Origin: Shewanella basaltis
GTDB taxonomy: Bacteria > Pseudomonadota > Gammaproteobacteria > Enterobacterales > Shewanellaceae
Assembly: GCF_023283885.1 (NCBI RefSeq)
Contig: NZ_JAKILA010000001.1
Span: 310,001-374,000, forward strand
Length of the DNA stretch: 64,000 bases
Reading direction: 5' to 3'
The number at the start of each line of letters is the position of its first letter. Positions within the stretch are counted from its first letter, which is position 1. A program made the position numbers and the translations under genes. Below, piece by piece: positions 9,548 through 17,907 of the stretch. The notes below the pieces were generated by a model. That model did not search any database, had not been told where the DNA came from, and saw only the letters and a list, made by a program, of their open reading frames with translations.

Positions 9548-12304
9548 ATGCCAACAATTCCTAATAATCCGCTCATTCTTGTCGATGGTTCTTCTTATCT
9601 TTATCGCGCTTATTATGCGCCACCGCATTTAACGAATTCAAAAGGTGAAGCCACTGGTGCGGTTTATGGTGTTGTGAACATGCTACGCAGTTTATTAAGC
9701 CGCTATAGCCCAAGCCACATAGCTGTTGTCTTTGATGCTAAAGGCAAAACCTTTCGTAACGATATGTATGGCGAATATAAAGCACAACGTCCACCTATGC
9801 CTGACGATCTTCGCAGTCAGATTGAACCATTACACCGTATTATTCATGCGATGGGGTTACCGCTAATCAGTATTCCCGGCGTCGAGGCCGACGATGTGAT
9901 TGGCACTATAGCCTTGCAAGCGAGCAAAGAAGGCCGGGCCACGTTAATCAGCACCGGCGATAAAGACATGGCACAATTGGTCAATGACCATGTCACCCTA
10001 ATTAACACCATGACAGACACCATCATGGGCCCAGCAGAAGTCAAAGAAAAATTTGGTGTAGGCCCAGATCGTATCATCGACTTTTTAGCATTAATGGGCG
10101 ACAAAGCCGATAACATTCCAGGATTACCAGGTGTTGGCGAAAAAACCGCATTAGCCATGTTGACTGGGGTGGGCAGTGTGGCACAACTATTAGCCGACCC
10201 ACAAAGTGTGGTTGAAGTCGGCTTTAGAGGCAGCAAAACCATGCCGGCTAAAATTATCGAAAACGCCGACATGCTTAAGCTGTCTTATGAGCTTGCCACC
10301 ATCAAAACCGATGTCGAATTAGATCAAGACTGGCATGAATTAAGCGTTAAGCCGCAAGATCGCGATGAATTAATTAAATGCTTCGGTGAAATGGAGTTTA
10401 AACGTTGGTTAGCAGAAGTATTAGACAACAAGCAGCCAACGGGCACGGTGAGCCCAAATAGCGACGAAGAGGTCAGCGTGTCTGCCGCTATAGAAGCCGA
10501 ATATGAAACCATCCTTAGCGAAGCAGCATTAGACAAATGGATTGATGAGCTGAGCAAAGCCGAGCTGATTGCCGTCGACACCGAAACCACAAGCCTTAAT
10601 TACATGGAAGCACAGCTTGTCGGTTTATCCTTTGCCACTCAAGCAGGCAAGGCTGCATATCTGCCATTAGCCCATGACTATCTTGATGCGCCACAGCAAC
10701 TCGACAAAGCCGCTACACTTGAAAAACTGCGCCCCATATTAGAAGGGACAACACCACAAAAAGTCGGCCAAAACCTAAAATATGACATGAGTATTTTAGC
10801 CAATGCAGGCATTAAGCTTGGCGGTGTACGTTTTGACACCATGCTTGAGTCTTACGTGTTTAACTCGGTAGCATCACGCCACGACATGGACGGTTTGGCG
10901 TTAAAGTATTTAGGCCATAAAAATATCAGCTTTGAAGAGGTTGCAGGTAAAGGCGCCAAACAACTCACCTTTAATCAAATTGATTTAGCCACAGCAGGGC
11001 CCTACGCCGCAGAAGATGCCGATATTACTTTGCGTTTACATGAGCACTTATGGCCACGACTAGAAAAAGAGTCAGAATTAGCCTCAGTATTTAACGAACT
11101 AGAACTGCCGTTAATTCAAGTGCTGTCAGACGTTGAGCGCCAAGGCGTGCTGATCGACTCTATGCTACTTAGCCAGCAAAGTGGTGAACTGGCCCAAAAA
11201 CTCGACGACCTTGAAACTAAAGCCTACGACATTGCTGGCGAGAAGTTTAATCTCGCATCGCCTAAGCAACTGCAAACGCTCTTTTTTGAAAAGCTTAACT
11301 ACCCCGTTAAAAAGAAAACCCCCAAAGGTGCGCCTTCAACTTCAGAAGAAGTATTAGTAGAATTAGCACTAGACTATCCGCTGCCTAAAATTATTCTTGA
11401 GCATCGCAGCCTAGCCAAATTAAAGAGCACCTACACAGACAAATTACCGCTCATGGTCAATGCCACCACTGGCCGTGTTCACACCAGTTATCATCAAGCC
11501 AATGCTGCAACTGGGCGCTTGTCGTCAAGCGAACCTAACTTACAAAATATCCCAATTAGAACCGAAGAAGGTCGCCGTATTCGCCAGGCCTTTATTGCCC
11601 CAGCAGGGCGTAAGATTTTAGCGGCCGACTATTCGCAAATCGAATTGCGCATCATGGCTCATCTCTCTCAAGACAAAGGCTTGCTAACAGCGTTTGCTGA
11701 AGGGAAAGACATTCATAGAGCCACTGCAGCAGAAGTATTTGGCGTTCACTTTGAAGAAGTCACCACCGAACAGCGCCGCCGTGCTAAAGCGGTTAACTTT
11801 GGCTTGATATACGGCATGTCTGCATTTGGCCTAGCTAAGCAGTTGGATATCCCGCGTAACGAGGCACAAACTTACATCGACACCTATTTTGCTCGCTACC
11901 CTGGTGTGTTGAAATACATGGAAGAAACCCGTGCAGCCGCCGCTGAACAAGGTTATGTATCAACCCTATTTGGCCGTCGTTTATACTTACCAGAAATTAA
12001 CGATCGCAATGCAATGCGCCGTCAAGGCGCTGAGCGCGCCGCGATTAACGCCCCAATGCAAGGCACTGCTGCTGATATCATTAAAAAAGCCATGATTGCC
12101 ATTCACCAGTGGATTAATCAAGACACACAAGGTGAAATCACCCTCATTATGCAAGTACACGATGAGCTGGTTTTTGAAGTTGATGAAGCACAGGCCGATG
12201 CACTAAAAACCAAAGTGTGCGACCTAATGGCACAAGCAGCAACACTTGATGTGCCACTGCTGGCTGAAGCGGGTATCGGTAATAACTGGGACGAAGCCCA
12301 CTAA
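9548..12304 (+). CDS. polA: DNA polymerase I
   Basis: PolA fills gaps and removes RNA primers during replication and repair. The 918-residue protein has all three domains: 5'-3' nuclease (about 1-300, [10 protein letters not shown] and LPGVGEKTA), 3'-5' exonuclease (about 330-520) and family A polymerase (about 530-918). The proofreading acidic residues are kept in [19 protein letters not shown] and [10 protein letters not shown]. Polymerase motifs A ([14 protein letters not shown]), B ([14 protein letters not shown]) and C ([10 protein letters not shown]) are intact. I start at ATG 9548 ([23 protein letters not shown]), which aligns with the E. coli N-terminus. A strong terminator follows. 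Confidence 0.98.
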   Translation: MPTIPNNPLILVDGSSYLYRAYYAPPHLTNSKGEATGAVYGVVNMLRSLLSRYSPSHIAVVFDAKGKTFRNDMYGEYKAQRPPMPDDLRSQIEPLHRIIHAMGLPLISIPGVEADDVIGTIALQASKEGRATLISTGDKDMAQLVNDHVTLINTMTDTIMGPAEVKEKFGVGPDRIIDFLALMGDKADNIPGLPGVGEKTALAMLTGVGSVAQLLADPQSVVEVGFRGSKTMPAKIIENADMLKLSYELATIKTDVELDQDWHELSVKPQDRDELIKCFGEMEFKRWLAEVLDNKQPTGTVSPNSDEEVSVSAAIEAEYETILSEAALDKWIDELSKAELIAVDTETTSLNYMEAQLVGLSFATQAGKAAYLPLAHDYLDAPQQLDKAATLEKLRPILEGTTPQKVGQNLKYDMSILANAGIKLGGVRFDTMLESYVFNSVASRHDMDGLALKYLGHKNISFEEVAGKGAKQLTFNQIDLATAGPYAAEDADITLRLHEHLWPRLEKESELASVFNELELPLIQVLSDVERQGVLIDSMLLSQQSGELAQKLDDLETKAYDIAGEKFNLASPKQLQTLFFEKLNYPVKKKTPKGAPSTSEEVLVELALDYPLPKIILEHRSLAKLKSTYTDKLPLMVNATTGRVHTSYHQANAATGRLSSSEPNLQNIPIRTEEGRRIRQAFIAPAGRKILAADYSQIELRIMAHLSQDKGLLTAFAEGKDIHRATAAEVFGVHFEEVTTEQRRRAKAVNFGLIYGMSAFGLAKQLDIPRNEAQTYIDTYFARYPGVLKYMEETRAAAAEQGYVSTLFGRRLYLPEINDRNAMRRQGAERAAINAPMQGTAADIIKKAMIAIHQWINQDTQGEITLIMQVHDELVFEVDEAQADALKTKVCDLMAQAATLDVPLLAEAGIGNNWDEAH

Positions 12305-12331
12305 AGCTAATATTGACGTATTACACTCAAC

Positions 12332-12364
12332 AACAATGCCGCATTGCTTCAATGCGGCATTGTT
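12332..12364 (+). terminator. Terminator after polA
   Basis: A perfect 14-bp stem (12332-12345 with 12351-12364) has a 5-nt loop and is followed by a short T-rich tract, 28 bases after the polA stop. Confidence 0.8.
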
Positions 12365-12467
12365 GTTTAAGGTGACAAAGCATCTCTCAATATCACTAAC
12401 CTTGTATTCATATCAGTATAAAACTTATAACAGCTTGTCGAGCTAGATTAACAAATAAGCAACGATT

Positions 12468-12483
12468 TGAGGTATAACTCACA
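12468..12483. promoter_or_regulatory. Possible CRP site upstream of Spot 42
   Basis: TGAGG-N6-TCACA resembles the CRP consensus TGTGA-N6-TCACA, with one half-site perfect and the other at three of five. Its centre is about 72 bp upstream of the predicted spf start. In E. coli spf is repressed by cAMP-CRP, which makes the site plausible. Confidence 0.4.
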
Positions 12484-12511
12484 GTTATTGTACCTTTTTA
12501 TGAAAAACAGT

Positions 12512-12540
12512 TTTTCATTTTAAGGCGAATAGGGTATTAT
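12512..12540 (+). promoter_or_regulatory. spf promoter
   Basis: A -10 box TATTAT lies at 12535-12540, seven bases before the predicted RNA start at 12548. A weaker -35 element TTTTCA lies at 12512-12517, with a 17-bp spacer. Confidence 0.6.
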
Positions 12541-12547
12541 CTCGTCT

Positions 12548-12655
12548 GTAGGGTACAGAGGTTAAGATGTTCAATCTTTCAAACCTTTATTTCACTAGCA
12601 ATAGTGACTAGCCAAATTCGGCGCCCCAGCAACTTAGGTTGCTGGGGCTTTTTTT
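12548..12655 (+). ncRNA. spf: Spot 42 RNA
   Basis: The 108-nt RNA starts with GTAGGGTACAGAGGTTAAGA and continues with an ATGTTCAATCTTTCA segment, almost the same as the 5' end of E. coli Spot 42. It ends in a GC-rich terminator (12623-12633 with 12638-12648) and a T run. Spot 42 is an Hfq-dependent sRNA that base-pairs with mRNAs of carbon metabolism and is made when cAMP-CRP is low. Position between polA and engB is the conserved one. The unstructured pairing regions near the 5' end look conserved; the middle has diverged. Confidence 0.95.
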
Positions 12656-12729
12656 GGCATTTTTTTAGCTAACAAAAATATTTAGAGTAAATACTTTAAC
12701 TTTATCAAAAAAGCAGTTATTCTATGGTT

Positions 12730-12839
12730 ATTGAGGGTCGTCAAATTGAGTTGATGACACTTGAGTCTTGTTGAATTTAGCTTCTCCCCAAAAGAGCTAA
12801 TTTTTGTACCGATAGCCACTTGGTTGTCGGTTTTTTTTT
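12730..12839 (+). ncRNA. Candidate small RNA between spf and engB
   Basis: After the Spot 42 terminator comes a second possible transcription unit. A TTTAAC (12695-12700) to TATTCT (12718-12723) pair with a 17-bp spacer could act as a promoter. A hairpin built on TAGC and GCTA lies near 12780-12800. A 9-bp stem (12809-12817 with 12822-12830) followed by nine T residues forms a good terminator. There is no credible short reading frame. The predicted RNA is about 110 nt. The promoter is weak by sequence; the terminator is the strong part. It could alternatively only back up the Spot 42 terminator. Confidence 0.35.
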
Positions 12840-12863
12840 GCATTCATTTCGTCAAACATAAAA

Positions 12864-12885
12864 AAACCGACATCAAAGTCGGTTT
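12864..12885 (-). terminator. Terminator after engB
   Basis: An 8-bp stem (12864-12871 with 12878-12885) has A residues on its left side, read as a T run on the minus strand. It lies 21 bases beyond the engB stop. Confidence 0.75.
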
Positions 12886-12906
12886 GTGTAAACGGCATGA
12901 TAAACA

Positions 12907-13578
12907 TCACTGCTGTTCTTGCTCATTTTGCTCACGCAATGCTTGCTGTTCTGCCAACCATGTAGGATGACACCAGTCATTTAAAATACTCAACACCTTA
13001 GGTTTACCAGTGCCTTTTAATGATGAAAACGGCTCGACTTGTACCTTGTCACCAAACTCAGCTAACGCTTTTCGAACATCATTAACCGTTTTCGTTTTAA
13101 TGCTTTGAGTCAATTTATCAGCCTTGGTTAACAACGCCAATACCGGAATATGACTTAATACTGCCCACTCAATCATTTGCATATCGAGATCTTTTAGTGG
13201 ATGACGAATATCCATCAACACCACCACACCACTTAAACATGCACGTTTTTGTAAGTACTCACCTAATGCCTGTTGCCATTTGTTTTTCAGTGCCAAAGGC
13301 ACTTGCGCAAACCCATAGCCAGGTAAATCCACTAAACGGCGATCGGCATCTAATGCAAAAACGTTAATTAATTGAGTACGCCCCGGTGTTTTACTGGTTC
13401 TCGCTAAACTTTTTTGCTCTGTCAGTGCATTTAACGCACTCGATTTCCCTGCATTAGAACGCCCAGCAAACGCAATCTCAACCCCGATATCACCTGGAAG
13501 ATACTGATCTAAATGCGCGATATCTGGCGCACTAATTAAAAATTTAGCCTTACGGAAATCGATACGAGATTCGGTCAC
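12907..13578 (-). CDS. engB: Ribosome biogenesis GTPase EngB (YihA/YsxC)
   Basis: EngB is a small essential GTPase needed for assembly of the large ribosomal subunit. The 223 residues contain G1 ([14 protein letters not shown], about 39-52), the switch segment [10 protein letters not shown]3 (DLPGYGFA) and G4 (TKAD). The start is GTG with GGAG seven bases upstream. It faces the preceding sRNA genes and diverges from the cytochrome c4 gene. The polA-spf-yihA order is the same as in E. coli. Confidence 0.95.
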   Translation of the reverse strand: MTESRIDFRKAKFLISAPDIAHLDQYLPGDIGVEIAFAGRSNAGKSSALNALTEQKSLARTSKTPGRTQLINVFALDADRRLVDLPGYGFAQVPLALKNKWQQALGEYLQKRACLSGVVVLMDIRHPLKDLDMQMIEWAVLSHIPVLALLTKADKLTQSIKTKTVNDVRKALAEFGDKVQVEPFSSLKGTGKPKVLSILNDWCHPTWLAEQQALREQNEQEQQ

Positions 13579-13687
13579 TAGTCACTCCAATTAAATTACG
13601 TTTAGTAAACGCTTTACCATAAATGTTCAACAATTGCTTACTTTTGCACGTTTTCGTGTAAAATATTAGCCTGATCACATTATATAC

Positions 13688-13770
13688 CCAAGCAACGCTG
13701 ATATGTGTGATGTAGTGATATTTGATCTCGTTCTATTCGAGCAACGTAAACTACATCAAAAGCGCTTGGA
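13688..13770. repeat. Nested imperfect inverted repeat
   Basis: Arms TGATGTAGT (13708-13716) and ACTACATCA (13750-13758) are perfect inverted copies. Inside them is a CTCG/CGAG pair, and outside is an imperfect CCAAGC/GCTTGG pair. The whole could fold into one long hairpin about 80 nt long. It lies between the divergent engB and cytochrome c4 starts. It resembles a dispersed palindromic repeat more than a simple operator, but I cannot see other copies in the window. Confidence 0.5.
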
Positions 13771-13843
13771 AAAAGTATTTTACCACGCTTGCGGGTCTTC
13801 CTAGTAAGCTCAGGACAATAAATTAACAAGAAGTTGGAACGCC

Positions 13844-14467
13844 ATGAAAAAGTTAGCTCTTGCGCTGTCTGTAGTAGCCACTATGTCATCACCTGCTATG
13901 GCTGAAGGTAATGCTGAAGTCGGCAAAACTAAAGTAATCGTATGTTCTGCCTGTCACGGTGTTGACGGCAACAGCATGATCGATATGTATCCAAAGCTTG
14001 CAGGCCAACACCCTGCATACCTTGAGAAACAATTAAAAGAATTCCGCTCTGCCATGCAAACGGGCGGAAAAGAAGGCCGTATGGACCCAATCATGGGTGG
14101 TATGTCTATTGCGTTAAGCGATACTGACATCGCAGATATTTCGGCATTCTTTGCAAGCCAAACCCAATCAGCTAATCCAGCGGTTGAAGGCACAGAGGCA
14201 GGTGAAAAGCTATACCAAGGCGGCGACGCTGCACGTGGTATCACCTCTTGTATCGCATGCCATGGCCCTGATGGTAGTGGTGCGGCGGCTGCAGGTTTCC
14301 CAATGATTGGCGGTCAACATGCAAATTATATTAAAATCCAGTTAACCAAGTTCCGTGATGGCACTCGTAACAACGATTTAAATGGCATGATGCAAGATGT
14401 TGCTAAAAAATTGTCTGATGCCGATATCGAAGCATTATCTAAATATATTTCAACAATTAAGCAGTAA
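13844..14467 (+). CDS. Diheme cytochrome c4
   Basis: This is a 207-residue exported electron carrier. A signal peptide ends at Ala20 (SSPAMA). Two c-type heme sites follow, CSACH (Cys34, Cys37, His38) and CIACH (Cys136, Cys139, His140), each in a domain of about 90 residues. The distal methionines probably lie in MGGMS and MMQDV segments. Cytochrome c4 passes electrons in the periplasm toward terminal oxidases or reductases. It has its own terminator. Its presence between engB and the Csr-like RNA differs from the E. coli order, where csrC follows yihA directly. Confidence 0.93.
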   Translation: MKKLALALSVVATMSSPAMAEGNAEVGKTKVIVCSACHGVDGNSMIDMYPKLAGQHPAYLEKQLKEFRSAMQTGGKEGRMDPIMGGMSIALSDTDIADISAFFASQTQSANPAVEGTEAGEKLYQGGDAARGITSCIACHGPDGSGAAAAGFPMIGGQHANYIKIQLTKFRDGTRNNDLNGMMQDVAKKLSDADIEALSKYISTIKQ

Positions 14468-14487
14468 TTTACTGAGTTTGAAATAAC

Positions 14488-14516
14488 AAAAAGGGCGATA
14501 TTGTTGCCCTTTTTTT
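14488..14516 (+). terminator. Terminator after cytochrome c4
   Basis: A 9-bp stem with A-rich and T-rich ends (14488-14496 with 14506-14514) is followed by further T residues, 21 bases after the stop codon. Confidence 0.8.
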
Positions 14517-14523
14517 ACACCCC

Positions 14524-14547
14524 GAAGTTTACGTTGACGTAAACTTC
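14524..14547. promoter_or_regulatory. Perfect palindrome upstream of a strong promoter
   Basis: Arms GAAGTTTACG (14524-14533) and CGTAAACTTC (14538-14547) flank TTGA. The centre lies about 61 bp before the start predicted from the adjacent promoter, a common activator position. There is no T run, so it is unlikely to be a terminator. The core resembles operators of MerR-type LiuR regulators, but no such gene is near. Confidence 0.4.
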
Positions 14548-14559
14548 ATGCATTATTGC

Positions 14560-14589
14560 TTGACATAGCTCACGGTTTTAGAGTTAAAT
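14560..14589 (+). promoter_or_regulatory. Predicted sigma-70 promoter
   Basis: A perfect -35 TTGACA (14560-14565) is followed after 18 bp by TTAAAT (14584-14589). The only downstream transcript before the next gene is the GGA-rich RNA region, so this may drive it, with transcription from about 14596. Confidence 0.5.
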
Positions 14590-14840
14590 ACACCCCGTAC
14601 CGAGGTAAACCCAGCTGTTTGAACCATAAATCAAATAACATCAAGCAGATTTCGGACAGGCACATTTAAGATATAAGAATAAAGAAAAGTCATAACAATA
14701 ATAATTTAAGGCCACTCAACAATAATAATAATGAGTCGCGGTTTCAGTTGAAATCCTGGTCGTAAAATTTGTAAGGAACAGACCCACTGGTCAACTCGCT
14801 ATTTAGCATTGCCTTACACAACAGAGTAATCCTTTTGGCG

Positions 14841-14861
14841 TTATTTGAATGATTCAAATAA
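14841..14861. promoter_or_regulatory. 21-bp palindrome
   Basis: Perfect 10-bp arms, TTATTTGAAT and ATTCAAATAA, flank a single G. It lies directly upstream of the GGA-rich RNA segment and may be an operator for an internal promoter or an RNA hairpin. No matching regulator can be named. Confidence 0.4.
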
Positions 14862-14879
14862 TTGCAAACCCAACATATT

Positions 14880-15188
14880 GTTGATGATGCATCCATAAGA
14901 AGCTTGCTCGAAGGTACATTAAAACAAGGATGGTTGACTGATAGTCACAGAAGACAATTAGGACAATGATGCGTCATTGAAGACCATCTACGGAAGCTGT
15001 AGTCAGGATGGCGACAGAATATAAAAAAGCGTCAGCGATGACCAATAACAACTAAAAAAGCACGGAAAGCATAATAAAAGTTAAGATCTGACCGGGAAAG
15101 TCACATAGCAAGTACGGAAACTTGGAATCAGGATAAAGTGCATTTAAGCACTGTTTTGTAAGGTGGCAGTTTACTGCCACCTTTTTTT
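14880..15188 (+). ncRNA. CsrB/CsrC-family regulatory RNA (5' end uncertain)
   Basis: The region has no reading frame and is rich in GGA motifs: nine between about 14925 and 15135, including CAAGGATGG, TTAGGACA, TACGGAAG, CAGGATGG, CACGGAAA, TACGGAAA and CAGGATAA. Several lie in predicted loops, for example GGA between CTAC and GTAG near 14990. Such RNAs sequester the translation regulator CsrA. The 3' end is a strong terminator (15161-15169 with 15174-15182, then seven T). E. coli csrC lies between yihA and yihI, and here the RNA lies between engB (yihA) and yihI. The 5' end may be as early as 14596. Confidence 0.65.
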
Positions 15189-15276
15189 ATGCGTTATACC
15201 AACATGAGAATTTGGACATTGGCATAATTTACTGTTATCACTATATATATTGTTTATTAAGGTGTTGCTGTCGTTA

Positions 15277-15939
15277 ATGAATCCATGCCCACTGTGTAGC
15301 TATCAAGCAGACTTTTTTTTACAGGACAAAAAAAGAGCATTTTACGCTTGTTCTCAATGCGGGTTAGTTTTTGCAAACCCTCAATCACATCTGATGCCCA
15401 ATTTAGAGCGACAACGTTATGGGCGTGCGCAACGTTCCTCTAAACAAAAGCAGTTATCGCAGTTTGTATTACCGCTATTACAACAAATTTCACAACAACA
15501 AACGGGCCGGTTAACTGGATTAAACTTTGGCAGAGTCTTAGATGAAAAAAGCCAACATACCATTTACGAAGCAGGCCATGTAGTTAATCAATACGACCCA
15601 TTCTTTGCCGCAGATCAATCAGTGTTAACGCAACGCTATGATTTTGTGTGTTGCTATCGAGTATTTGAACATTTTAGGCACCCAAATCGTGAATGGAAAT
15701 TACTTAATCAATTAATAAAACCCAATGGTTGGTTAGCCGTCAGTACACCACTGATGACTGACAAAGCCCTGTTTTCTAAATGGCACTATAAAAATAATCC
15801 GACCCATGTGAGCTTTTATCAACAAGCTACATTCGAATATTTAGCCTCCAATAGCGATTTTGAGCTATTATTTGCATCGAAAGATCTGGTTTTGATGCAA
15901 AAAACGTCAAAACCTGATATAAAGCGCATCCATATTTAG
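15277..15939 (+). CDS. Class I SAM-dependent methyltransferase with N-terminal zinc ribbon
   Basis: I start at ATG 15277, which gives 220 residues beginning MNPCPLC; upstream in-frame TTG and GTG codons would add a few residues. Two CxxC pairs (CPLC and CSQC, about residues 4-28) form a zinc ribbon. The core has YDFVCCYRVFEHFRHP and LIKPNGWLAVSTPLM, typical of Methyltransf_23-type enzymes acting on small molecules or surface sugars. The usual GxGxG site is weak (GLNFGRVLDE). The substrate is unknown. It is probably co-transcribed with yihI, 55 bp downstream. Confidence 0.8.
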   Translation: MNPCPLCSYQADFFLQDKKRAFYACSQCGLVFANPQSHLMPNLERQRYGRAQRSSKQKQLSQFVLPLLQQISQQQTGRLTGLNFGRVLDEKSQHTIYEAGHVVNQYDPFFAADQSVLTQRYDFVCCYRVFEHFRHPNREWKLLNQLIKPNGWLAVSTPLMTDKALFSKWHYKNNPTHVSFYQQATFEYLASNSDFELLFASKDLVLMQKTSKPDIKRIHI

Positions 15940-15994
15940 TGCCTTGTAGAAATTACTCTGCGAGGACGTGTTAAGAAAACCTAACGAGAACATC

Positions 15995-16543
15995 ATGGCT
16001 CGCAGTAAAAAAACTCGCAAAGGCGGCGAAAACGGCCCTAAGTTTGCCCCAAGAGTAAAAAAAGCCGATCGCAAAACGGTCGATGGTAAAAAATCAGAAA
16101 CGGGTCGTAAATCTGGTAGCCGCCACAATGAAGCATTACTAAAGCAAGCTTCAGGTCAGGGTTCTGCGGTAAAAAAAGACGCGCGTCATGGCAGTAAAAA
16201 GCCTGTGGCATTGTCATTACCAACATCGATAGCTGAACCATTAGCAGTTAAGCCTAAACAGCCTAAATTAACTGACGAACAAAAGTTATTGAAACTGGAA
16301 GAAGACCCAAGACTCAATCAGTTACTTGACCAACTTGAAGAAGGCCGTGACTTATCTGACGCAGACCAAAAATGGTTAGACGTTCAATTAGATAAAATTG
16401 AGCAGCTAATGCAGCGTTTAGGGTTAACTGAAGATGATGACACGCCTCCTGCAAGTGCTAAAAAACAGCTGTCAGATGATGAACTGCTAAGTCGTTTTGA
16501 ATCCGGTGCAGATTTGCTTAAAGATTATCAAAAACAAGACTAA
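15995..16543 (+). CDS. yihI: Der GTPase-activating protein YihI
   Basis: YihI stimulates the GTPase Der (EngA) during 50S ribosome assembly. The 182-residue protein has the typical layout: a highly basic N-terminal half (MARSKKTRKGGENGPK) and an acidic C-terminal half with LDQLEEGRDLSDADQKWLD. The start at ATG 15995 aligns with the family; nine extra upstream codons are not conserved. The same gene follows csrC in E. coli. A terminator-like hairpin follows at 16574-16615. Confidence 0.93.
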   Translation: MARSKKTRKGGENGPKFAPRVKKADRKTVDGKKSETGRKSGSRHNEALLKQASGQGSAVKKDARHGSKKPVALSLPTSIAEPLAVKPKQPKLTDEQKLLKLEEDPRLNQLLDQLEEGRDLSDADQKWLDVQLDKIEQLMQRLGLTEDDDTPPASAKKQLSDDELLSRFESGADLLKDYQKQD

Positions 16544-16573
16544 ACCACTCAATGCATTTCATTTGAATCAAGT

Positions 16574-16615
16574 AAACTGGCGCACACCTAATCGATTGGG
16601 TACGGGCGCCAGTTT
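16574..16615 (+). terminator. Hairpin terminator after yihI
   Basis: A perfect 10-bp stem (16574-16583 with 16606-16615) has a 22-nt loop and ends in TTT. It lies between yihI and the DUF2489 gene. Confidence 0.6.
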
Positions 16616-16637
16616 TGTATTCAAAAAAGGATAAATT

Positions 16638-17105
16638 GTGCCTACTATCGCTATTGTCATTGCCTCGCTAATCATTATCTCTCTAGCGACTTACGCCGCC
16701 TACTTATTGCTTACGCTACAACGTCGTACTAAAGCCAATCAACAAGCGCAAGCTCAGCGCCAAGCTAAAGCAGAGGAGCGAAAACAACAAATACTTACCG
16801 ACATACGTTACATTGCTGCTGCCATGCTAGAGGACCGTTGCGAGCTTTCTGAAGGCGTTGTGCGTATTGGTAAACTGTTTGATGCATTATCAATGTCTGA
16901 ACAAGTCAACAGCGACTTTCCAAACTTATTTGCTCACTATGACATCATTCGCGACCACCCCATCATGGAAGCACGCAAAGCACTTCCAAAACAACAACGG
17001 ATGAAGTTTGATTTAGCCCGAATGAAGTCAGAAGCAGAACGAGAACAGGCTATATTAGATGAGGCAAAACGTATCGCTGAATTTTACCAGCCAAAGACTC
17101 ATTAG
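16638..17105 (+). CDS. DUF2489 family membrane-anchored protein
   Basis: The 155-residue protein has one N-terminal membrane segment (about residues 3-27) followed by a basic, glutamine-rich coiled region and a soluble domain with RYIAAAMLEDRCELSEGVVRIGKLFDAL. This pattern matches DUF2489 proteins, usually found after yihI in Shewanella and Vibrio. Function unknown. The start is GTG with AAGG upstream. Confidence 0.85.
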   Translation: MPTIAIVIASLIIISLATYAAYLLLTLQRRTKANQQAQAQRQAKAEERKQQILTDIRYIAAAMLEDRCELSEGVVRIGKLFDALSMSEQVNSDFPNLFAHYDIIRDHPIMEARKALPKQQRMKFDLARMKSEAEREQAILDEAKRIAEFYQPKTH

Positions 17106-17347
17106 CCTGAACTTTCAATCATTAACGCTCCCTTTGCGTTAAACAGCACTCTTGCTTTAACCACTACATATTGTTTATGTGTAGCCAAACTGTACCCAAT
17201 AAACCCGTCACCCCTCAACAAAACGCCATTGGCGAATAATGGCTTATATGCTTTAATCAGCAAATGCCCCGCTTTGGTGCGCACAAAAATAGACTTATAA
17301 CAAGAAGCGTTAACGCTCTGATTAGGATCCCAACATGTTAAGTACAT
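17102..17347 (-). CDS. Small hypothetical protein, doubtful
   Basis: An 81-codon frame fills the gap between two + strand genes. It overlaps the stop of the DUF2489 gene by four bases and the start of the acyltransferase gene by thirteen. Its sequence is mixed and protein-like (SIFVRTKAGHLLIKAYKPLF) but I recognise no family. No good ribosome site precedes the ATG. It could be chance, or a remnant. Confidence 0.25.
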   Translation of the reverse strand: MYLTCWDPNQSVNASCYKSIFVRTKAGHLLIKAYKPLFANGVLLRGDGFIGYSLATHKQYVVVKARVLFNAKGALMIESSG

Positions 17348-17907
17348 TTTGCTCAGGATTACTGCGACTCATCGGCTGGAAATTTGAAGGCCAACTCGAC
17401 AGCACTCAACCTTACGTGATTATCGTTGGCCCACATACCAGTAATTGGGACTTTATTATTGGTATTATTGCCCGCAGTGCTTTGGGCACTAAAATCCATT
17501 TTTTGGGCAAACACCAATTATTTATACCGCCCTGGGGATGGTTATTTCGCGCCATGGGAGGCAGCCCGGTAGACAGGCGTAAACATAACAACTTAGTCGA
17601 TGCTGCAGCTCAATTATTTCAGCAAGATCCCAACTATAAATTAGCACTGGCACCTGAAGGCACACGCAGTCCGGTTACGCGGTGGAAAAGTGGTTTTTAT
17701 CATATCGCTATGAAATCAAACGTAAAGATAGTGCCAGTAGGATTAGACTTTTCTCGCAAGGCGATAGTGCTTTCTGCCCCGATGACACCAACAGGGGATA
17801 TTGAAAATGAGATAAATCAACTCATGGATTTTTATCGCACCATTAAAGGCTATCGCGCAAAAGCGATCCCGGTTTATCAGCTACCGCCCTCAAACAAGCA
17901 ACCTTAA
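17335..17907 (+). CDS. Lysophospholipid acyltransferase family protein
   Basis: The 190-residue protein has the PlsC-type motifs: HTSNWD (H-X4-D, about residues 34-39), a GGSPVDRR block (about 75-82) and APEGTRSP (about 104-111). Such enzymes move an acyl group to a lysophospholipid or similar acceptor at the inner membrane. It is shorter than canonical PlsC (about 240), matching the shorter uncharacterised subgroup. AGGA precedes the ATG. It converges on the hydrolase gene with a four-base overlap. Confidence 0.85.
   Translation: MLSTFCSGLLRLIGWKFEGQLDSTQPYVIIVGPHTSNWDFIIGIIARSALGTKIHFLGKHQLFIPPWGWLFRAMGGSPVDRRKHNNLVDAAAQLFQQDPNYKLALAPEGTRSPVTRWKSGFYHIAMKSNVKIVPVGLDFSRKAIVLSAPMTPTGDIENEINQLMDFYRTIKGYRAKAIPVYQLPPSNKQP

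Noticed and set aside
17102..17347. Minus-strand 81-codon frame as a certain gene
   Set aside because: It has no good ribosome site and overlaps genes at both ends. I list it only at low confidence.
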